Of a stretch of 64,000 bases of DNA, positions 27,186-36,133 are shown piece by piece. The stretch comes from Rheinheimera pleomorphica. Lineage in GTDB: Bacteria > Pseudomonadota > Gammaproteobacteria > Enterobacterales > Alteromonadaceae. Within the stretch, counting starts at the first letter, position 1, and each line of letters opens with the position of its first letter. Location of the stretch: positions 186,001-250,000 of the forward strand of contig NZ_SIRR01000031.1 of the NCBI RefSeq assembly GCF_011634895.1, in the 5' to 3' direction. The notes under the pieces are model-generated. The model had not been told where the DNA came from, ran no database searches, and saw only the letters and a program-made list of their open reading frames with translations. The translations under genes and the position numbers were made by a program.

Positions 27186-27862
27186 TGCGCCTACTCGTGG
27201 TTGAAGATGAGACCTTACTCGCTCAGCAAATCAAAGATCAGCTGCAACAGCAGCAATTTAGTGTTGATGTCGCCACAGACGGTGATGACGGCTGGTTTAA
27301 GCTGTCTGAGTATCCTTATGACTTAGCGATTATCGATATTGGCCTGCCGAAGATGGATGGGTTAACCCTGATCCGCAAAGCCCGCCAGCAAGCGTTAAAA
27401 ACGCCGATTATCGTGTTGACCGCCCGCGGTAGCTGGCAGGAGAAAGTAGAAGGCTTAGATGCCGGTGCTGATGATTATCTGACCAAGCCGTTTCATACTG
27501 AAGAATTATTAGCCCGTTGTAATGCATTAATACGCCGTGCGGCAGGCCAGCCTGAACCCACCTTGTCAGCCGGCCCTATCGCTTTGAACAGCCGCACCCA
27601 GCAAGTTTGGTTAAATGAAGATGAGATCAGCTTAACGGCATACGAATATAAAGTATTAGAGTACTTTATGCTCAACCCAACTAAGGTGATTTCGAAAACT
27701 GAGCTAACCGAGCATATTTACGATCAGGACTTTGACTTAGACAGCAATGTGATTGAAGTGTTTGTATTGCGACTGCGCAAGAAACTCGATCCTGACGGCG
27801 ATATTAAACCGATCGAAACACTGCGCGGCAGAGGCTACCGTTTTACCCTGACAGTGGCCTGA
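27185..27862 (+). CDS. OmpR-family response regulator, PhoP-like
   Basis: A 225-residue regulator. The receiver has the acidic pair E7/D8, phospho-acceptor Asp51 (IIDIGLPKMDG), Thr79 and Lys101 (LTKPFHTEEL). The C-terminal winged helix begins near residue 128 and has the wing motif TLRGRGYRFT. It resembles PhoP/QseB by sequence and by its partner. It binds DNA as a dimer and would control membrane or cation genes if it is a true PhoP; the regulon is not visible here. Confidence 0.9.
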   Translation: MRLLVVEDETLLAQQIKDQLQQQQFSVDVATDGDDGWFKLSEYPYDLAIIDIGLPKMDGLTLIRKARQQALKTPIIVLTARGSWQEKVEGLDAGADDYLTKPFHTEELLARCNALIRRAAGQPEPTLSAGPIALNSRTQQVWLNEDEISLTAYEYKVLEYFMLNPTKVISKTELTEHIYDQDFDLDSNVIEVFVLRLRKKLDPDGDIKPIETLRGRGYRFTLTVA

Positions 27863-27863
27863 T

Positions 27864-29177
27864 ATGTCTTTGTCTTTAAAGCTACGGCAACTGCTGGTAA
27901 GTGTCTTTTTGTTACTGCTGCTGTTGCCCAGCTCTTTCATTGCGATAGATCGCGCCTTTTACACTCAGTTACTCACCAATACCGAACAAAAGCTTGAAGT
28001 GCATCTGTATGCGGTGTTATCTGAATTAAGTGTGTCAGAAGACAAGGTTGAGCTGTTAAATAACGCCCTGGCACCGGATTTTTACCGGCCAGACTCAGGC
28101 CTGAGTGCCTATATTACCCATGAACAAACCATGGTCTGGCAAAGTGATTCTTCATTAAATCAGCAATTTAGTCCGCCCTGGCAACAATTACCGCCGGGCG
28201 AGCATCTGTTCCGTCCGATACAGCAAGCCGGCGGCCAGTTTTGGGTGCTGTCTATTTCCCTGTTGTTTGACGCCGAAGATTATACCCGGCCGCTGACCAT
28301 TCATATTGTTCAAACCGATGAACGCCTGATGGCGCCACAACTGGCATTTCGCGCCACCCTGCTACAGTGGTTTGCTGGCATTAGTCTGATGCTGTTGATG
28401 TTGATGTTATTAGCCTACTACTGGACAACCAAACCGCTGTCTCGGCTGGACAATGAAATCCGCCGGGTCGAAAATGGCAGCCAGGAAAAACTCAGCGGCC
28501 GCTATCCGGCGGAGCTGAGTATCATCAAAGAAGATCTTAACCTGCTGCTGGCTAATCAGAACCGGCAGAAGCAACGTTATCGCAATCACCTAAGCGATCT
28601 GGCACATGCCTTGAAAACACCGGTCGCCGTATTACAAACCTCGCCACTTAGCCAACAACCTGAGTTAAAAGAACAGCTAGACCGTATTACCTCGATGATA
28701 GAGCATCAGCTGAAACGGGCCGCCAGCTCAGGGCAGGATGTGTGGAAAAAGCAAATTGAAATTAAGCCCCTGCTGCAAAAACTGATTGCTGCGTTAAGTA
28801 AAATTTATCGGGATAAAGCCATTAACATCCAGCTACACTGCGCAGATGACTGCGTGTTTCGTGGTGATGAGACAGATTTAATGGAAATACTGGGTAACCT
28901 GCTGGACAATGCCTGTAAAGCCTGTCACAACACGGTGCAGGTGACAATCAGTACATCACCGCAGCAGCTAACCTTGTGTATTGAAGATGATGGCCCGGGT
29001 ATACCGGCTGATAAGCGGCAACAGTTATTCCAGCGCGGTGCCAGGTTAGATACCTACCATGAAGGCCATGGTGTGGGTCTTGCTATCGTCGCCGAGTTAG
29101 TACAATCTTATGCTGGCTCGTTACAGCTCGATGACAGTGAGCTTGGTGGCGCGCGTTTTCGCCTGCTATTTTCTTAA
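27864..29177 (+). CDS. Sensor histidine kinase, PhoQ-like
   Basis: A 437-residue inner-membrane kinase. Helices at about 10-28 and 166-188 enclose a periplasmic sensor of about 135 residues. A HAMP linker follows, then the phosphorylation motif with His248 (DLAHALKTPVAVLQ) as in PhoQ, the N box (GNLLDNACKAC), and the ATP lid motifs DDGPGI and GHGVGLAIVAE. The sensor is shorter than that of E. coli PhoQ and its acidic divalent-cation patch is not obvious, so the signal may be different. It follows the regulator with one base between. Confidence 0.88.
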   Translation: MSLSLKLRQLLVSVFLLLLLLPSSFIAIDRAFYTQLLTNTEQKLEVHLYAVLSELSVSEDKVELLNNALAPDFYRPDSGLSAYITHEQTMVWQSDSSLNQQFSPPWQQLPPGEHLFRPIQQAGGQFWVLSISLLFDAEDYTRPLTIHIVQTDERLMAPQLAFRATLLQWFAGISLMLLMLMLLAYYWTTKPLSRLDNEIRRVENGSQEKLSGRYPAELSIIKEDLNLLLANQNRQKQRYRNHLSDLAHALKTPVAVLQTSPLSQQPELKEQLDRITSMIEHQLKRAASSGQDVWKKQIEIKPLLQKLIAALSKIYRDKAINIQLHCADDCVFRGDETDLMEILGNLLDNACKACHNTVQVTISTSPQQLTLCIEDDGPGIPADKRQQLFQRGARLDTYHEGHGVGLAIVAELVQSYAGSLQLDDSELGGARFRLLFS

Positions 29178-29254
29178 TGCACGTTTTGCTGATCGTACCG
29201 GCCCAAATGGGCGTAATAGCAACACAACAACACTCTTAAAGCGGAAGCCCATTG

Positions 29255-29620
29255 ATGCAACTTAACAATCCTGCTGTCATTAAAATAAAAAACCTGCGTC
29301 TTCGCACCTACATTGGTATTAAAGAAGATGAAATAAATAACAAACAAGATGTCGTGATTAATGCCAAAATCCACTACAGCGCAGCCGATGCAGCCAACAC
29401 CGACAACATGGACAACGCCTTAAATTACCGGACTATCACCAAAAAAATTATCGCCCTGGTTGAACAGCAGCGCTTCTCACTACTGGAAAAACTGACTGCA
29501 GAGGTACTGGCATTGGCCGCAGAGCACCCGTCCGTGCGCTATGCCGAAGTGGAAATTGACAAGCCGCACGCCCTGCGTTTTGCCGATTCTGTATCGCTGA
29601 CGCTATCGGTCAATAAATAA
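29255..29620 (+). CDS. folX: Dihydroneopterin triphosphate 2'-epimerase
   Basis: FolX interconverts dihydroneopterin triphosphate and its monapterin form, for tetrahydromonapterin synthesis. The 121-residue product is nearly colinear with E. coli FolX (120): [40 protein letters not shown] and [24 protein letters not shown] chose ATG 29255 with GGAAG seven bases upstream; a TTG directly before it is less likely. It is followed by the yfcH-like gene, as in E. coli. Confidence 0.95.
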   Translation: MQLNNPAVIKIKNLRLRTYIGIKEDEINNKQDVVINAKIHYSAADAANTDNMDNALNYRTITKKIIALVEQQRFSLLEKLTAEVLALAAEHPSVRYAEVEIDKPHALRFADSVSLTLSVNK

Positions 29621-29660
29621 CCACTATACTTATCGCAGTGCGTGTAATGATACGGCCATA

Positions 29661-30560
29661 ATGATGAATATTTTACTGACGGGCGGTACAGGCCTGATTG
29701 GCTCTGGTTTAGTGAACTTATGGCGGGGGCAGCATCAGCTGTGGGTGTTGTCGCGCAGCGCAAAAAAAGTTACCGACTTGTTTGGTGCTGATATAAAAGC
29801 GGTCACCTCACTGGCACAGGTCGATTTTAATCAGCTTGATGCCGTGGTCAACCTTGCCGGTGAGCCTATCGCCGACAAACGTTGGAGTGCAGAGCAAAAA
29901 CAGCGCTTGTGCCATAGCCGCTGGGATCTGACGGAGCAATTAGTCAGTGGCATTAATGCCGCGACAACGCCGCCTAAAGTGTTTATCAGCGGTTCTGCTA
30001 TTGGCATTTATGGCCGCCAGCAGGCAACGCTGATTGGCGAAGACTTTACCCATTACCATGCTGAGTTTACCCATCAGCTGTGTCAGCGTTGGGAGCAAAT
30101 TGCGCTACAGGCAAGCAGTGAGCACACCCGCGTTTGTCTGCTGCGCACTGGCATTGTCCTGGCCGCTAACGGCGGGGCGCTGAAAAAAATGTATTTGCCG
30201 TTTAAATTAGGCCTTGGCGGGCCGGTAGCGAGCGGCGAGCAGTATATGTCTTGGGTGCACATAAACGACATGCTGCGCATCATCGACTTTCTACTGTTAC
30301 AACCTACGCTCAGTGGCGTGTTTAACGTCACAGCTCCTACCCCGGTCACCAATGCAGAGTTTAGCCGCTGCCTGGCAAAAACACTGCACCGCCCGGCGAT
30401 ACTGCCAATGCCGGCTTTTATCTTGCAGTTAATGCTCGGAGAAATGGCCGATTTACTGCTTACCGGCCAAAGGGTGATCCCGGCAAACCTGATTAAAGCA
30501 GGCTTTGAGTTCCAATTTGACACCCTGCCGGCCGCGCTAAAGGATTTACTGCAAAGCTGA
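29661..30560 (+). CDS. TIGR01777 family NAD(P)-binding epimerase-like protein (YfcH)
   Basis: A 299-residue Rossmann protein of the extended short-chain dehydrogenase type. The N-terminus has the GGTGLIGSGL glycine motif and the family segments VNLAGEPIADKRWSAEQKQ and RTGIVLAANGGALKKMYLPFKLGLGGP that are diagnostic of the YfcH group. Substrate and reaction are not known. Its stop codon abuts the stop of the convergent ABC permease gene without a terminator. Confidence 0.92.
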   Translation: MMNILLTGGTGLIGSGLVNLWRGQHQLWVLSRSAKKVTDLFGADIKAVTSLAQVDFNQLDAVVNLAGEPIADKRWSAEQKQRLCHSRWDLTEQLVSGINAATTPPKVFISGSAIGIYGRQQATLIGEDFTHYHAEFTHQLCQRWEQIALQASSEHTRVCLLRTGIVLAANGGALKKMYLPFKLGLGGPVASGEQYMSWVHINDMLRIIDFLLLQPTLSGVFNVTAPTPVTNAEFSRCLAKTLHRPAILPMPAFILQLMLGEMADLLLTGQRVIPANLIKAGFEFQFDTLPAALKDLLQS

Positions 30561-33047
30561 TTAGCCTTGCAGCACTTTACGCATTAACTGTGCACCGGGA
30601 ATACGCAATAAGCGCTTTAACTGCCACCAGCCCAATAGCGTGACCATGACTATCCCCAGTACCGGCCCCATCCACCACAGGTTATAGTGCGGCGAAAATG
30701 GCAACTCAAACACCCGCTGTTGCACCGTTAACAGCATCACCTCGGCCAGCAGGGTGGCAAAACCTCCGGCCATCGCCCCCAGTAAGGCGAATTCCAGTAA
30801 CAGCGCATTACGCAAAAAGGCATATCGCGCGCCCAGAGTACGTAAAATAGCCAGCTCCTGCTCACGCTGCTCCAGCGTGGCCTGCACCTGCGCCACCAAT
30901 ACCAGTGCCGCCGCAATACAAATAATCAGCAGAATAAAGCTCAATGCTATGGTGACCTGAGCAATAATATCATTCACCTGAGCAATAATATTATCTACGC
31001 TGATCACCGTTACCGTTGGTAACAGCCGGGCTAATTGATTAAGCAAAGCAGTACGCTCAGCTGACAGGTAAAAAGCGTTAATGTAGGTTGCCGGAAAATC
31101 TGCCAGTAAATCCGGGCTTAAAATCATATAGAAATTAGGCTGCAAGCTGTTCCAGTCTACTTTGCGGATACTGCTGACCTTGGCTGTTACCATTTGGCCA
31201 CCAATAGAAAATACCAGACTATCCCCCAGCTTTACCTCCAGCCGCTCGGCAATTTCAGCCTCGACAGAGACTTGAGCTTTAGCGTCGCGGCTAAACCAAC
31301 TACCGCTAAGCAGCTGATTATTATCAGGCAGCTGTGACAACCAGGTCAGATTAAGCTCGCGCCCTACGCCAACCCGCTGTTGGCTGCGGTCGTCTTTGGT
31401 TGCCTCCTGCTGCAACTGCTCATCGTTAATGGCCGTTAACCGGCCACGGACTACCGGATAATACTGTCCCAATTCCAACTGATGTTCAGCGGCAAAGCTA
31501 TCCAACACACTACGCTGTGACTCGGTAATATTCACCAGAAATTGATTGGGAGCACCAACGGGGATCTGCCGTTGCCACTGCCCGATAAGTTCAGCCCGCA
31601 GAAAATACAAGAGCAGCGCCAGGAAAATTGCCAGGCTAAAGGTAATAAGCTGAAAACTATTGGCCCATAAGCGGCGCTTTAAATTTGCCAGCGCCAGCTT
31701 GCGGGCACTGCTCTGCCCTGCTGCCATAGGTTTAGCCAGCCGTACCAGCACGGCAGCGCTTGCCATCAATATCGCGGCAAAACCGGCACAGAGTAAAAAC
31801 AAGCCAATACTCAGCACCAACTCACCACTGAACAACCACATCAATGCCCAAATCGCTGCCGCACCGGTCAGCCACTGCAACGTATCAAGCGTAAACTTCG
31901 CTGCCGGCCGTTTTAACACTTCTATTGCCGGCGTTGCAGCCAGACGCCACATCGGCCGGGCAGCAAACAACAACGCACAAATCATACAGGTTAAGCTACC
32001 AAGCCATAATGGCCGCATACTGAACTCGGCACGATAGTCAGGCAGGTACAACTGTATTCCCCACTGCACGGCACCAATAGCCACTTGGCCGGCTATCAGG
32101 CCACAGAGCAGGCTGAACAGCACCACCAGTAACAAATGGCTACCGTAAATCAACCGGATTTGTGCTGTGGTCGCGCCTAATGCCTTAATCACCGCAACCG
32201 CCTGAGTATGCCGCTGACTATAACGGCTGGCGGCCACCGCGGCAGCACAGGCAGCCAATACTATTCCCAGCAGACCGGCCAGCAATAAAAACCGCTCAGC
32301 CCGCTGCAGCGCACTGCCAATGGCTGATTCACGATCCATTTTCTGCCAGCGTTGATGCACACTCAGCTGCGGTGTCAGCTCGCTTTCAAATTGCTGAAGG
32401 TTTTCGGTGCTACCGGCAAACAGATAGCGATAACCAATTCGGCTGCCAGGCTGCACTATTTCTGTGGCGGCAACATCATCCAGGTGCATAATCACCCTGG
32501 GCGCGCCGCCAAATACACTCAAAGGCGCATCAGGTTCATTGACAATGACGCCACCAACCTGCAGCCGGCTCATGCCCAGCTCAATCTCATCGCCTACCGC
32601 CACACCAAGTAAGTCAAACAATCTGGCTTCAAGGAACAGTTGCCCTGGGGTCAAGGTTGCGGCTTCTGTCGCTGTAATGACATTACCACGCTTTAACACC
32701 AGCTCGCCGCGCAGCGGATAACTGCTGCTAACCACTTTAATCGTGGCCAAACGCAAGTTATCCCCGGCAAATAGCATCGAATCAAACTGCATCTGCTGCG
32801 CCGTTTTCAGCTGAAGTTGCTCTGCCTTATCGACAATACGTTGCTCAAACGGTTGGCTGGATCGTAGTACCTTATCGGCAGCAATAAACTGAGCACTGCG
32901 CTGCATTAATGCGCTTTTTACGCCTTCGGTAATGCCACTTAAGCTGACAACCGAGCCGACCGCCAGAAACAGTGCAAAAGCAATAACCCACAATTCACCC
33001 CGGCTTAATTCACGCCAGAATAAACGCCATGCAATACTAGCCCACAT
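30561..33047 (-). CDS. ABC transporter permease YbbP-like (FtsX type)
   Basis: An 828-residue inner-membrane protein with about ten helices and two FtsX permease domains. The N-terminal helix and a large periplasmic MacB-like part come first, then a group of four helices around 250-450, and a second set near 690-820. It resembles E. coli YbbP (804). Together with the YbbA-like ATPase and TesA it forms the conserved ybbA-ybbP/tesA unit. Cargo is not known. It overlaps the ATPase gene by 11 bases. Confidence 0.93.
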   Translation of the reverse strand: MWASIAWRLFWRELSRGELWVIAFALFLAVGSVVSLSGITEGVKSALMQRSAQFIAADKVLRSSQPFEQRIVDKAEQLQLKTAQQMQFDSMLFAGDNLRLATIKVVSSSYPLRGELVLKRGNVITATEAATLTPGQLFLEARLFDLLGVAVGDEIELGMSRLQVGGVIVNEPDAPLSVFGGAPRVIMHLDDVAATEIVQPGSRIGYRYLFAGSTENLQQFESELTPQLSVHQRWQKMDRESAIGSALQRAERFLLLAGLLGIVLAACAAAVAASRYSQRHTQAVAVIKALGATTAQIRLIYGSHLLLVVLFSLLCGLIAGQVAIGAVQWGIQLYLPDYRAEFSMRPLWLGSLTCMICALLFAARPMWRLAATPAIEVLKRPAAKFTLDTLQWLTGAAAIWALMWLFSGELVLSIGLFLLCAGFAAILMASAAVLVRLAKPMAAGQSSARKLALANLKRRLWANSFQLITFSLAIFLALLLYFLRAELIGQWQRQIPVGAPNQFLVNITESQRSVLDSFAAEHQLELGQYYPVVRGRLTAINDEQLQQEATKDDRSQQRVGVGRELNLTWLSQLPDNNQLLSGSWFSRDAKAQVSVEAEIAERLEVKLGDSLVFSIGGQMVTAKVSSIRKVDWNSLQPNFYMILSPDLLADFPATYINAFYLSAERTALLNQLARLLPTVTVISVDNIIAQVNDIIAQVTIALSFILLIICIAAALVLVAQVQATLEQREQELAILRTLGARYAFLRNALLLEFALLGAMAGGFATLLAEVMLLTVQQRVFELPFSPHYNLWWMGPVLGIVMVTLLGWWQLKRLLRIPGAQLMRKVLQG

Positions 33048-33744
33048 TCGCCAATCCTTTCAGGTCACTGTCAATAAAACGGCCTGCTTGCATGCGGTAT
33101 TGCCGCTGGCAGCGCTGTGCCAGGTCATTGTTATGGGTTACCAGTACCAGGGTCGTGCCCTGCTCAGCATTTAATGTAAACAACAGATCTTCAATTTTTT
33201 GCCCGGTTGCCGCGTCAAGATTGGCCGAAGGCTCATCGGCAAACAGCACTGCAGGCCGGGTGATAAAAGCCCGTGCAATGGCCACGCGTTGTTGTTCACC
33301 ACCGGAAAGTTGCGCCGGGAAAAAATCGGCCCGCGCCGACAGCCCCACTTGTTCCAGCAACGCCAGGCCACGGCTGCGGGCATCTTTTATTCCGGCAAGC
33401 TCAGCGGGTAAAGTAATATTCTCCAGTGCCGTCAGACTGGGCAGTAACAAAAATGACTGAAACACAAAACCAACATCTGCCGCTCTTACTGCAGCCCGTT
33501 CATCCTCTGATAAAGTATGCAATGGCCGTCCGGCCAGATACACTTCGCCGTGGCTGGGTAAATCCAGCCCTGCCAGTAAGCTGAGCAAGGTTGACTTGCC
33601 GGAACCAGAAGCGCCGACAATGGCAACCGTTTCGCCACGATTGATCGTCAGGCTGATATCATGCAGGATAGTTAAGGAACCTTCGGTAAGTTTGACCGTC
33701 TTAGCCAACTTTACCGCGTTGATATGAACTTCAGGTGTATTCAT
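33037..33744 (-). CDS. ABC transporter ATP-binding protein YbbA-like
   Basis: A 235-residue ATPase of the LolD/MacB type: Walker A GASGSGKST (about 40-48), Q-loop VFQSFLLLPSLTALENI, signature LSGGEQQR and Walker B VLFADEPSANLD. It drives the YbbP-like permease. The start codon is only one base from the divergent tesA start, so its promoter must lie inside tesA. The gene order matches E. coli ybbA-ybbP. Confidence 0.95.
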   Translation of the reverse strand: MNTPEVHINAVKLAKTVKLTEGSLTILHDISLTINRGETVAIVGASGSGKSTLLSLLAGLDLPSHGEVYLAGRPLHTLSEDERAAVRAADVGFVFQSFLLLPSLTALENITLPAELAGIKDARSRGLALLEQVGLSARADFFPAQLSGGEQQRVAIARAFITRPAVLFADEPSANLDAATGQKIEDLLFTLNAEQGTTLVLVTHNNDLAQRCQRQYRMQAGRFIDSDLKGLANVG

Positions 33745-33745
33745 T

Positions 33746-34333
33746 ATGCGTATTATCTTCTTGTTGTTAATCGGACTATTCAGCCATAACCTGCTTGCGC
33801 AGAAATTGCTGATCCTTGGCGACAGCCTAAGCGCCGCCTATGGCATGCAACAGCAGGAGGGATGGCCTCATTTACTGCAACAAAGTACCGACTGGCAGCT
33901 GATCAATGCCAGCATCAGCGGCGAAACCACAGCGGGCGGTCTGGCCCGTTTACCGGCGTTACTACAGCAACATAAACCTGATGCCGTGTTGGTTGAGCTC
34001 GGCGGTAACGACGGCCTGCGTGGCTTTGCAATTGACACTATAAAATCGAATTTAAGCCAAATCATTAGGTTAGTTCAGCAGCATAATGCGATGCCGGTAC
34101 TAATGCAAATACGCATTCCACCAAACTATGGACCACGTTATGGACAACAATTCAGCGCAATATATCCCGCGGTCGCAGAACAATTTCAGATAACCTTATG
34201 GCCGTTTTTTATGGACAAGATAGCAGTGGACAGTGAGCTGATGTTACAAGATGGCATACACCCTAACACGAAGGCACAGCCGTTGATTGTTGAGTTTGTG
34301 GCCGCTTTGCTGCAGGATTTACCCACACCCTAG
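33746..34333 (+). CDS. tesA: Thioesterase/lysophospholipase TesA (SGNH hydrolase)
   Basis: A 195-residue periplasmic esterase. A signal peptide (MRIIFLLLIGLFSHNLLAQ) precedes the catalytic GDSLS with nucleophile Ser27; the other blocks are GGNDGLRG and the C-terminal DGIHPN with the Asp/His of the triad. Family members cleave acyl-CoA and aryl esters and lysophospholipids. It is divergent from ybbA with a one-base gap; its promoter is inside ybbA. Confidence 0.93.
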   Translation: MRIIFLLLIGLFSHNLLAQKLLILGDSLSAAYGMQQQEGWPHLLQQSTDWQLINASISGETTAGGLARLPALLQQHKPDAVLVELGGNDGLRGFAIDTIKSNLSQIIRLVQQHNAMPVLMQIRIPPNYGPRYGQQFSAIYPAVAEQFQITLWPFFMDKIAVDSELMLQDGIHPNTKAQPLIVEFVAALLQDLPTP

Positions 34334-34364
34334 AACATCAGCTGATGGACGAGCTTTTAATTGA

Positions 34365-34385
34365 TGTTGAGTGTTGAGTGTTGAG
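34365..34385. repeat. Three tandem copies of TGTTGAG
   Basis: A 7-base unit is repeated exactly three times just downstream of the tRNA array. It is a short repeat with no clear function. Confidence 0.8.
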
Positions 34386-34400
34386 ATATTTGACGCGAAG

Positions 34401-34476
34401 TGGCGTCCCCTAGGGGATTCGAACCCCTGTTACCGCCGTGAAAGGGCGGTGTCCTAGGCCTCTAGACGAAGGGGAC
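34401..34476 (-). tRNA. tRNA-Glu (UUC), copy 1 (distal)
   Basis: A 76-base cloverleaf on the minus strand with 3' CCA encoded. The anticodon loop CTTTCAC in stem CCGCC/GGCGG gives anticodon TTC (glutamate). The T-loop is TTCGAAT and the acceptor stem GTCCCCT pairs with AGGGGAC. The sequence is identical to the two other copies. Confidence 0.98.
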
Positions 34477-34505
34477 ACAGTAACAGATGACAATGAATGA
34501 TGAAG

Positions 34506-34581
34506 TGGCGTCCCCTAGGGGATTCGAACCCCTGTTACCGCCGTGAAAGGGCGGTGTCCTAGGCCTCTAGACGAAGGGGAC
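34506..34581 (-). tRNA. tRNA-Glu (UUC), copy 2
   Basis: Identical in all 76 bases to the copy at 34401-34476, with a 29-base spacer between them. The anticodon is TTC and CCA is encoded. Confidence 0.98.
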
Positions 34582-34615
34582 GCAAAGACATTCATTCAAA
34601 AAAGTGTAGATTTAT

Positions 34616-34691
34616 TGGCGTCCCCTAGGGGATTCGAACCCCTGTTACCGCCGTGAAAGGGCGGTGTCCTAGGCCTCTAGACGAAGGGGAC
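34616..34691 (-). tRNA. tRNA-Glu (UUC), copy 3
   Basis: Identical to the other two glutamate copies, with a 34-base spacer to copy 2 and a 14-base spacer to tRNA-Ala. The anticodon is TTC and CCA is encoded. Confidence 0.98.
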
Positions 34692-34705
34692 GCACTAAAA
34701 AATCT

Positions 34706-34781
<76 letters not shown>

Positions 34782-34830
34782 ACACTTTTATGTTTTTTGC
34801 TAACTTGCGTTAGCGCTGAACACGGGGCGC

Positions 34831-34859
34831 ATTCTAGGGTGCCACTGAAAATGTGTCAA
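34831..34859 (-). promoter_or_regulatory. Sigma-70 promoter of the tRNA array
   Basis: On the minus strand TTGACA (34854-34859) is separated by exactly 17 bases from TAGAAT (34831-34836), followed by a GC-rich discriminator GCGCCCC typical of stringently controlled tRNA promoters. It is 50 bases before tRNA-Ala. Confidence 0.9.
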
Positions 34860-35117
34860 CAGTTTTTTCTAACAGCTTATCTGTTCGGCCATTTTTTAAA
34901 CGTAACGCTGATTTTCCAAGCAAAAAACAGCAAAAAAGGCCGCTTTTATAACGGCTTAGCCAGAAAAATTAATTTGGTTTTTGCAGATAGTATTAAGTAA
35001 CTTAAAAAAACCGCGTTATTGATAGGCGTGCCGGATCGTGTTCTGAGCAAATTTTGTATAAACTAACAACAGGGTATAGCCCGGTAGCTATTGAAAGGAT
35101 TAAAAGGATTATCTGTT
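34860..35117. other. Leader region of the XrtA-associated ATPase gene
   Basis: The gap from the tRNA promoter to 35118 is AT-rich. It must hold the promoter of the ATPase gene, but I see no convincing pair of hexamers. AAAGGA twice (35094-35099, 35104-35108) lies before the start; the nearer one gives proper spacing. Confidence 0.4.
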
Positions 35118-36125
35118 ATGTACGAAAAGTACTATGGGTTTAAGGAGCGCCCGTTCCAGCTTACACCAAGCACGCATTTGTTTTATGCCAGTAAATTGCA
35201 CAAACGTGCGTTGGCGTATTTACAGTACGGTTTATCGCAAGGTGAAGGCTTTATCGTTATCACCGGTGACGTTGGCACCGGCAAAACCACGATCGCCAAT
35301 CAATTATTAGCGCAACTGAACCAGGATGAGATTATTGCGAAGCAAATTGTCACCTCCAAACTGGAGCCTGATGATTTAATCCGGATGATAGCCTCATGTT
35401 TTAACCTGGTTGTTACCGAACACAGCAAAGCCAGCTACCTTGACGCCATATATAACTACCTAAAACGGCTGCATGCACAGCATCGCAGAGCGTTATTACT
35501 GGTCGACGAGGCGCAAAACTTACCGCTGGCGGCCATTGAAGAGCTCAGGATGCTGTCAAACTTTCAGCTGAACGGTAAACCGCTCTTGCAAAGTTTTCTG
35601 CTGGGCCAAAACGAACTGAACGCTATTATTCAGGCGCCGAATATGGAACAGTTCCGTCAGCGTATTATTGCCTCATCTAATTTGTCTGCCTTCGCCGAAG
35701 ACGACACTAAAGCCTATATTCAGTACCGCTTACTTCAGGCCGGCGGCAACAGCGCACTGTTATCAGACGATTGCTTTGCATTAATCCAACGTTACAGCAG
35801 AGGCATACCCCGCAAGATCAATACGGTCATGGACAGAATATTATTGTTTGGGTATCTGGAAGAGCGCCCCACCATTGATGTTGACAGTGTGCTGGCGGTG
35901 CTGGATGAAATGTCACAGGAGATAGCCAATCTGGCTCCTGCAGCCCCTGTGGTGACAGAAAGGCCCCCCTCTGCATCGTCGTCTCAGGCCATGCTGCAAG
36001 AACTCACCACTATGCTGGATAATGAGCTGGAGCAAAAGCTTAAAATGGCTAAAGAGCTGGACGCGTTACTTAAACGCCAACAGCAACTGTTAAACAGCAG
36101 AGACGGTAAGGACAGCGCCGATTAA
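35118..36125 (+). CDS. XrtA/PEP-CTERM-associated secretion ATPase (ExeA-like)
   Basis: A 335-residue AAA ATPase of the GspA/ExeA type that occurs in exosortase loci. It starts MYEKYYGFKERPFQLTP at ATG 35118, with AAGGA nine bases upstream; the open frame to 35091 is not needed. Walker A is GDVGTGKTT at 50-58 and Walker B LLLVDEAQN near 128-136. A low-complexity spacer and a coiled-coil tail close the protein. The exact job is not known; a role in organising polysaccharide or protein export is inferred from the locus. It is convergent with the outer-membrane gene. Confidence 0.92.
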   Translation: MYEKYYGFKERPFQLTPSTHLFYASKLHKRALAYLQYGLSQGEGFIVITGDVGTGKTTIANQLLAQLNQDEIIAKQIVTSKLEPDDLIRMIASCFNLVVTEHSKASYLDAIYNYLKRLHAQHRRALLLVDEAQNLPLAAIEELRMLSNFQLNGKPLLQSFLLGQNELNAIIQAPNMEQFRQRIIASSNLSAFAEDDTKAYIQYRLLQAGGNSALLSDDCFALIQRYSRGIPRKINTVMDRILLFGYLEERPTIDVDSVLAVLDEMSQEIANLAPAAPVVTERPPSASSSQAMLQELTTMLDNELEQKLKMAKELDALLKRQQQLLNSRDGKDSAD

Positions 36126-36133
36126 CGGCGCGA

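Noticed and set aside
30083-30523. A 146-codon antisense frame in the yfcH-like gene
   Set aside because: It is fully inside a well-recognised gene and has no credible start signal.
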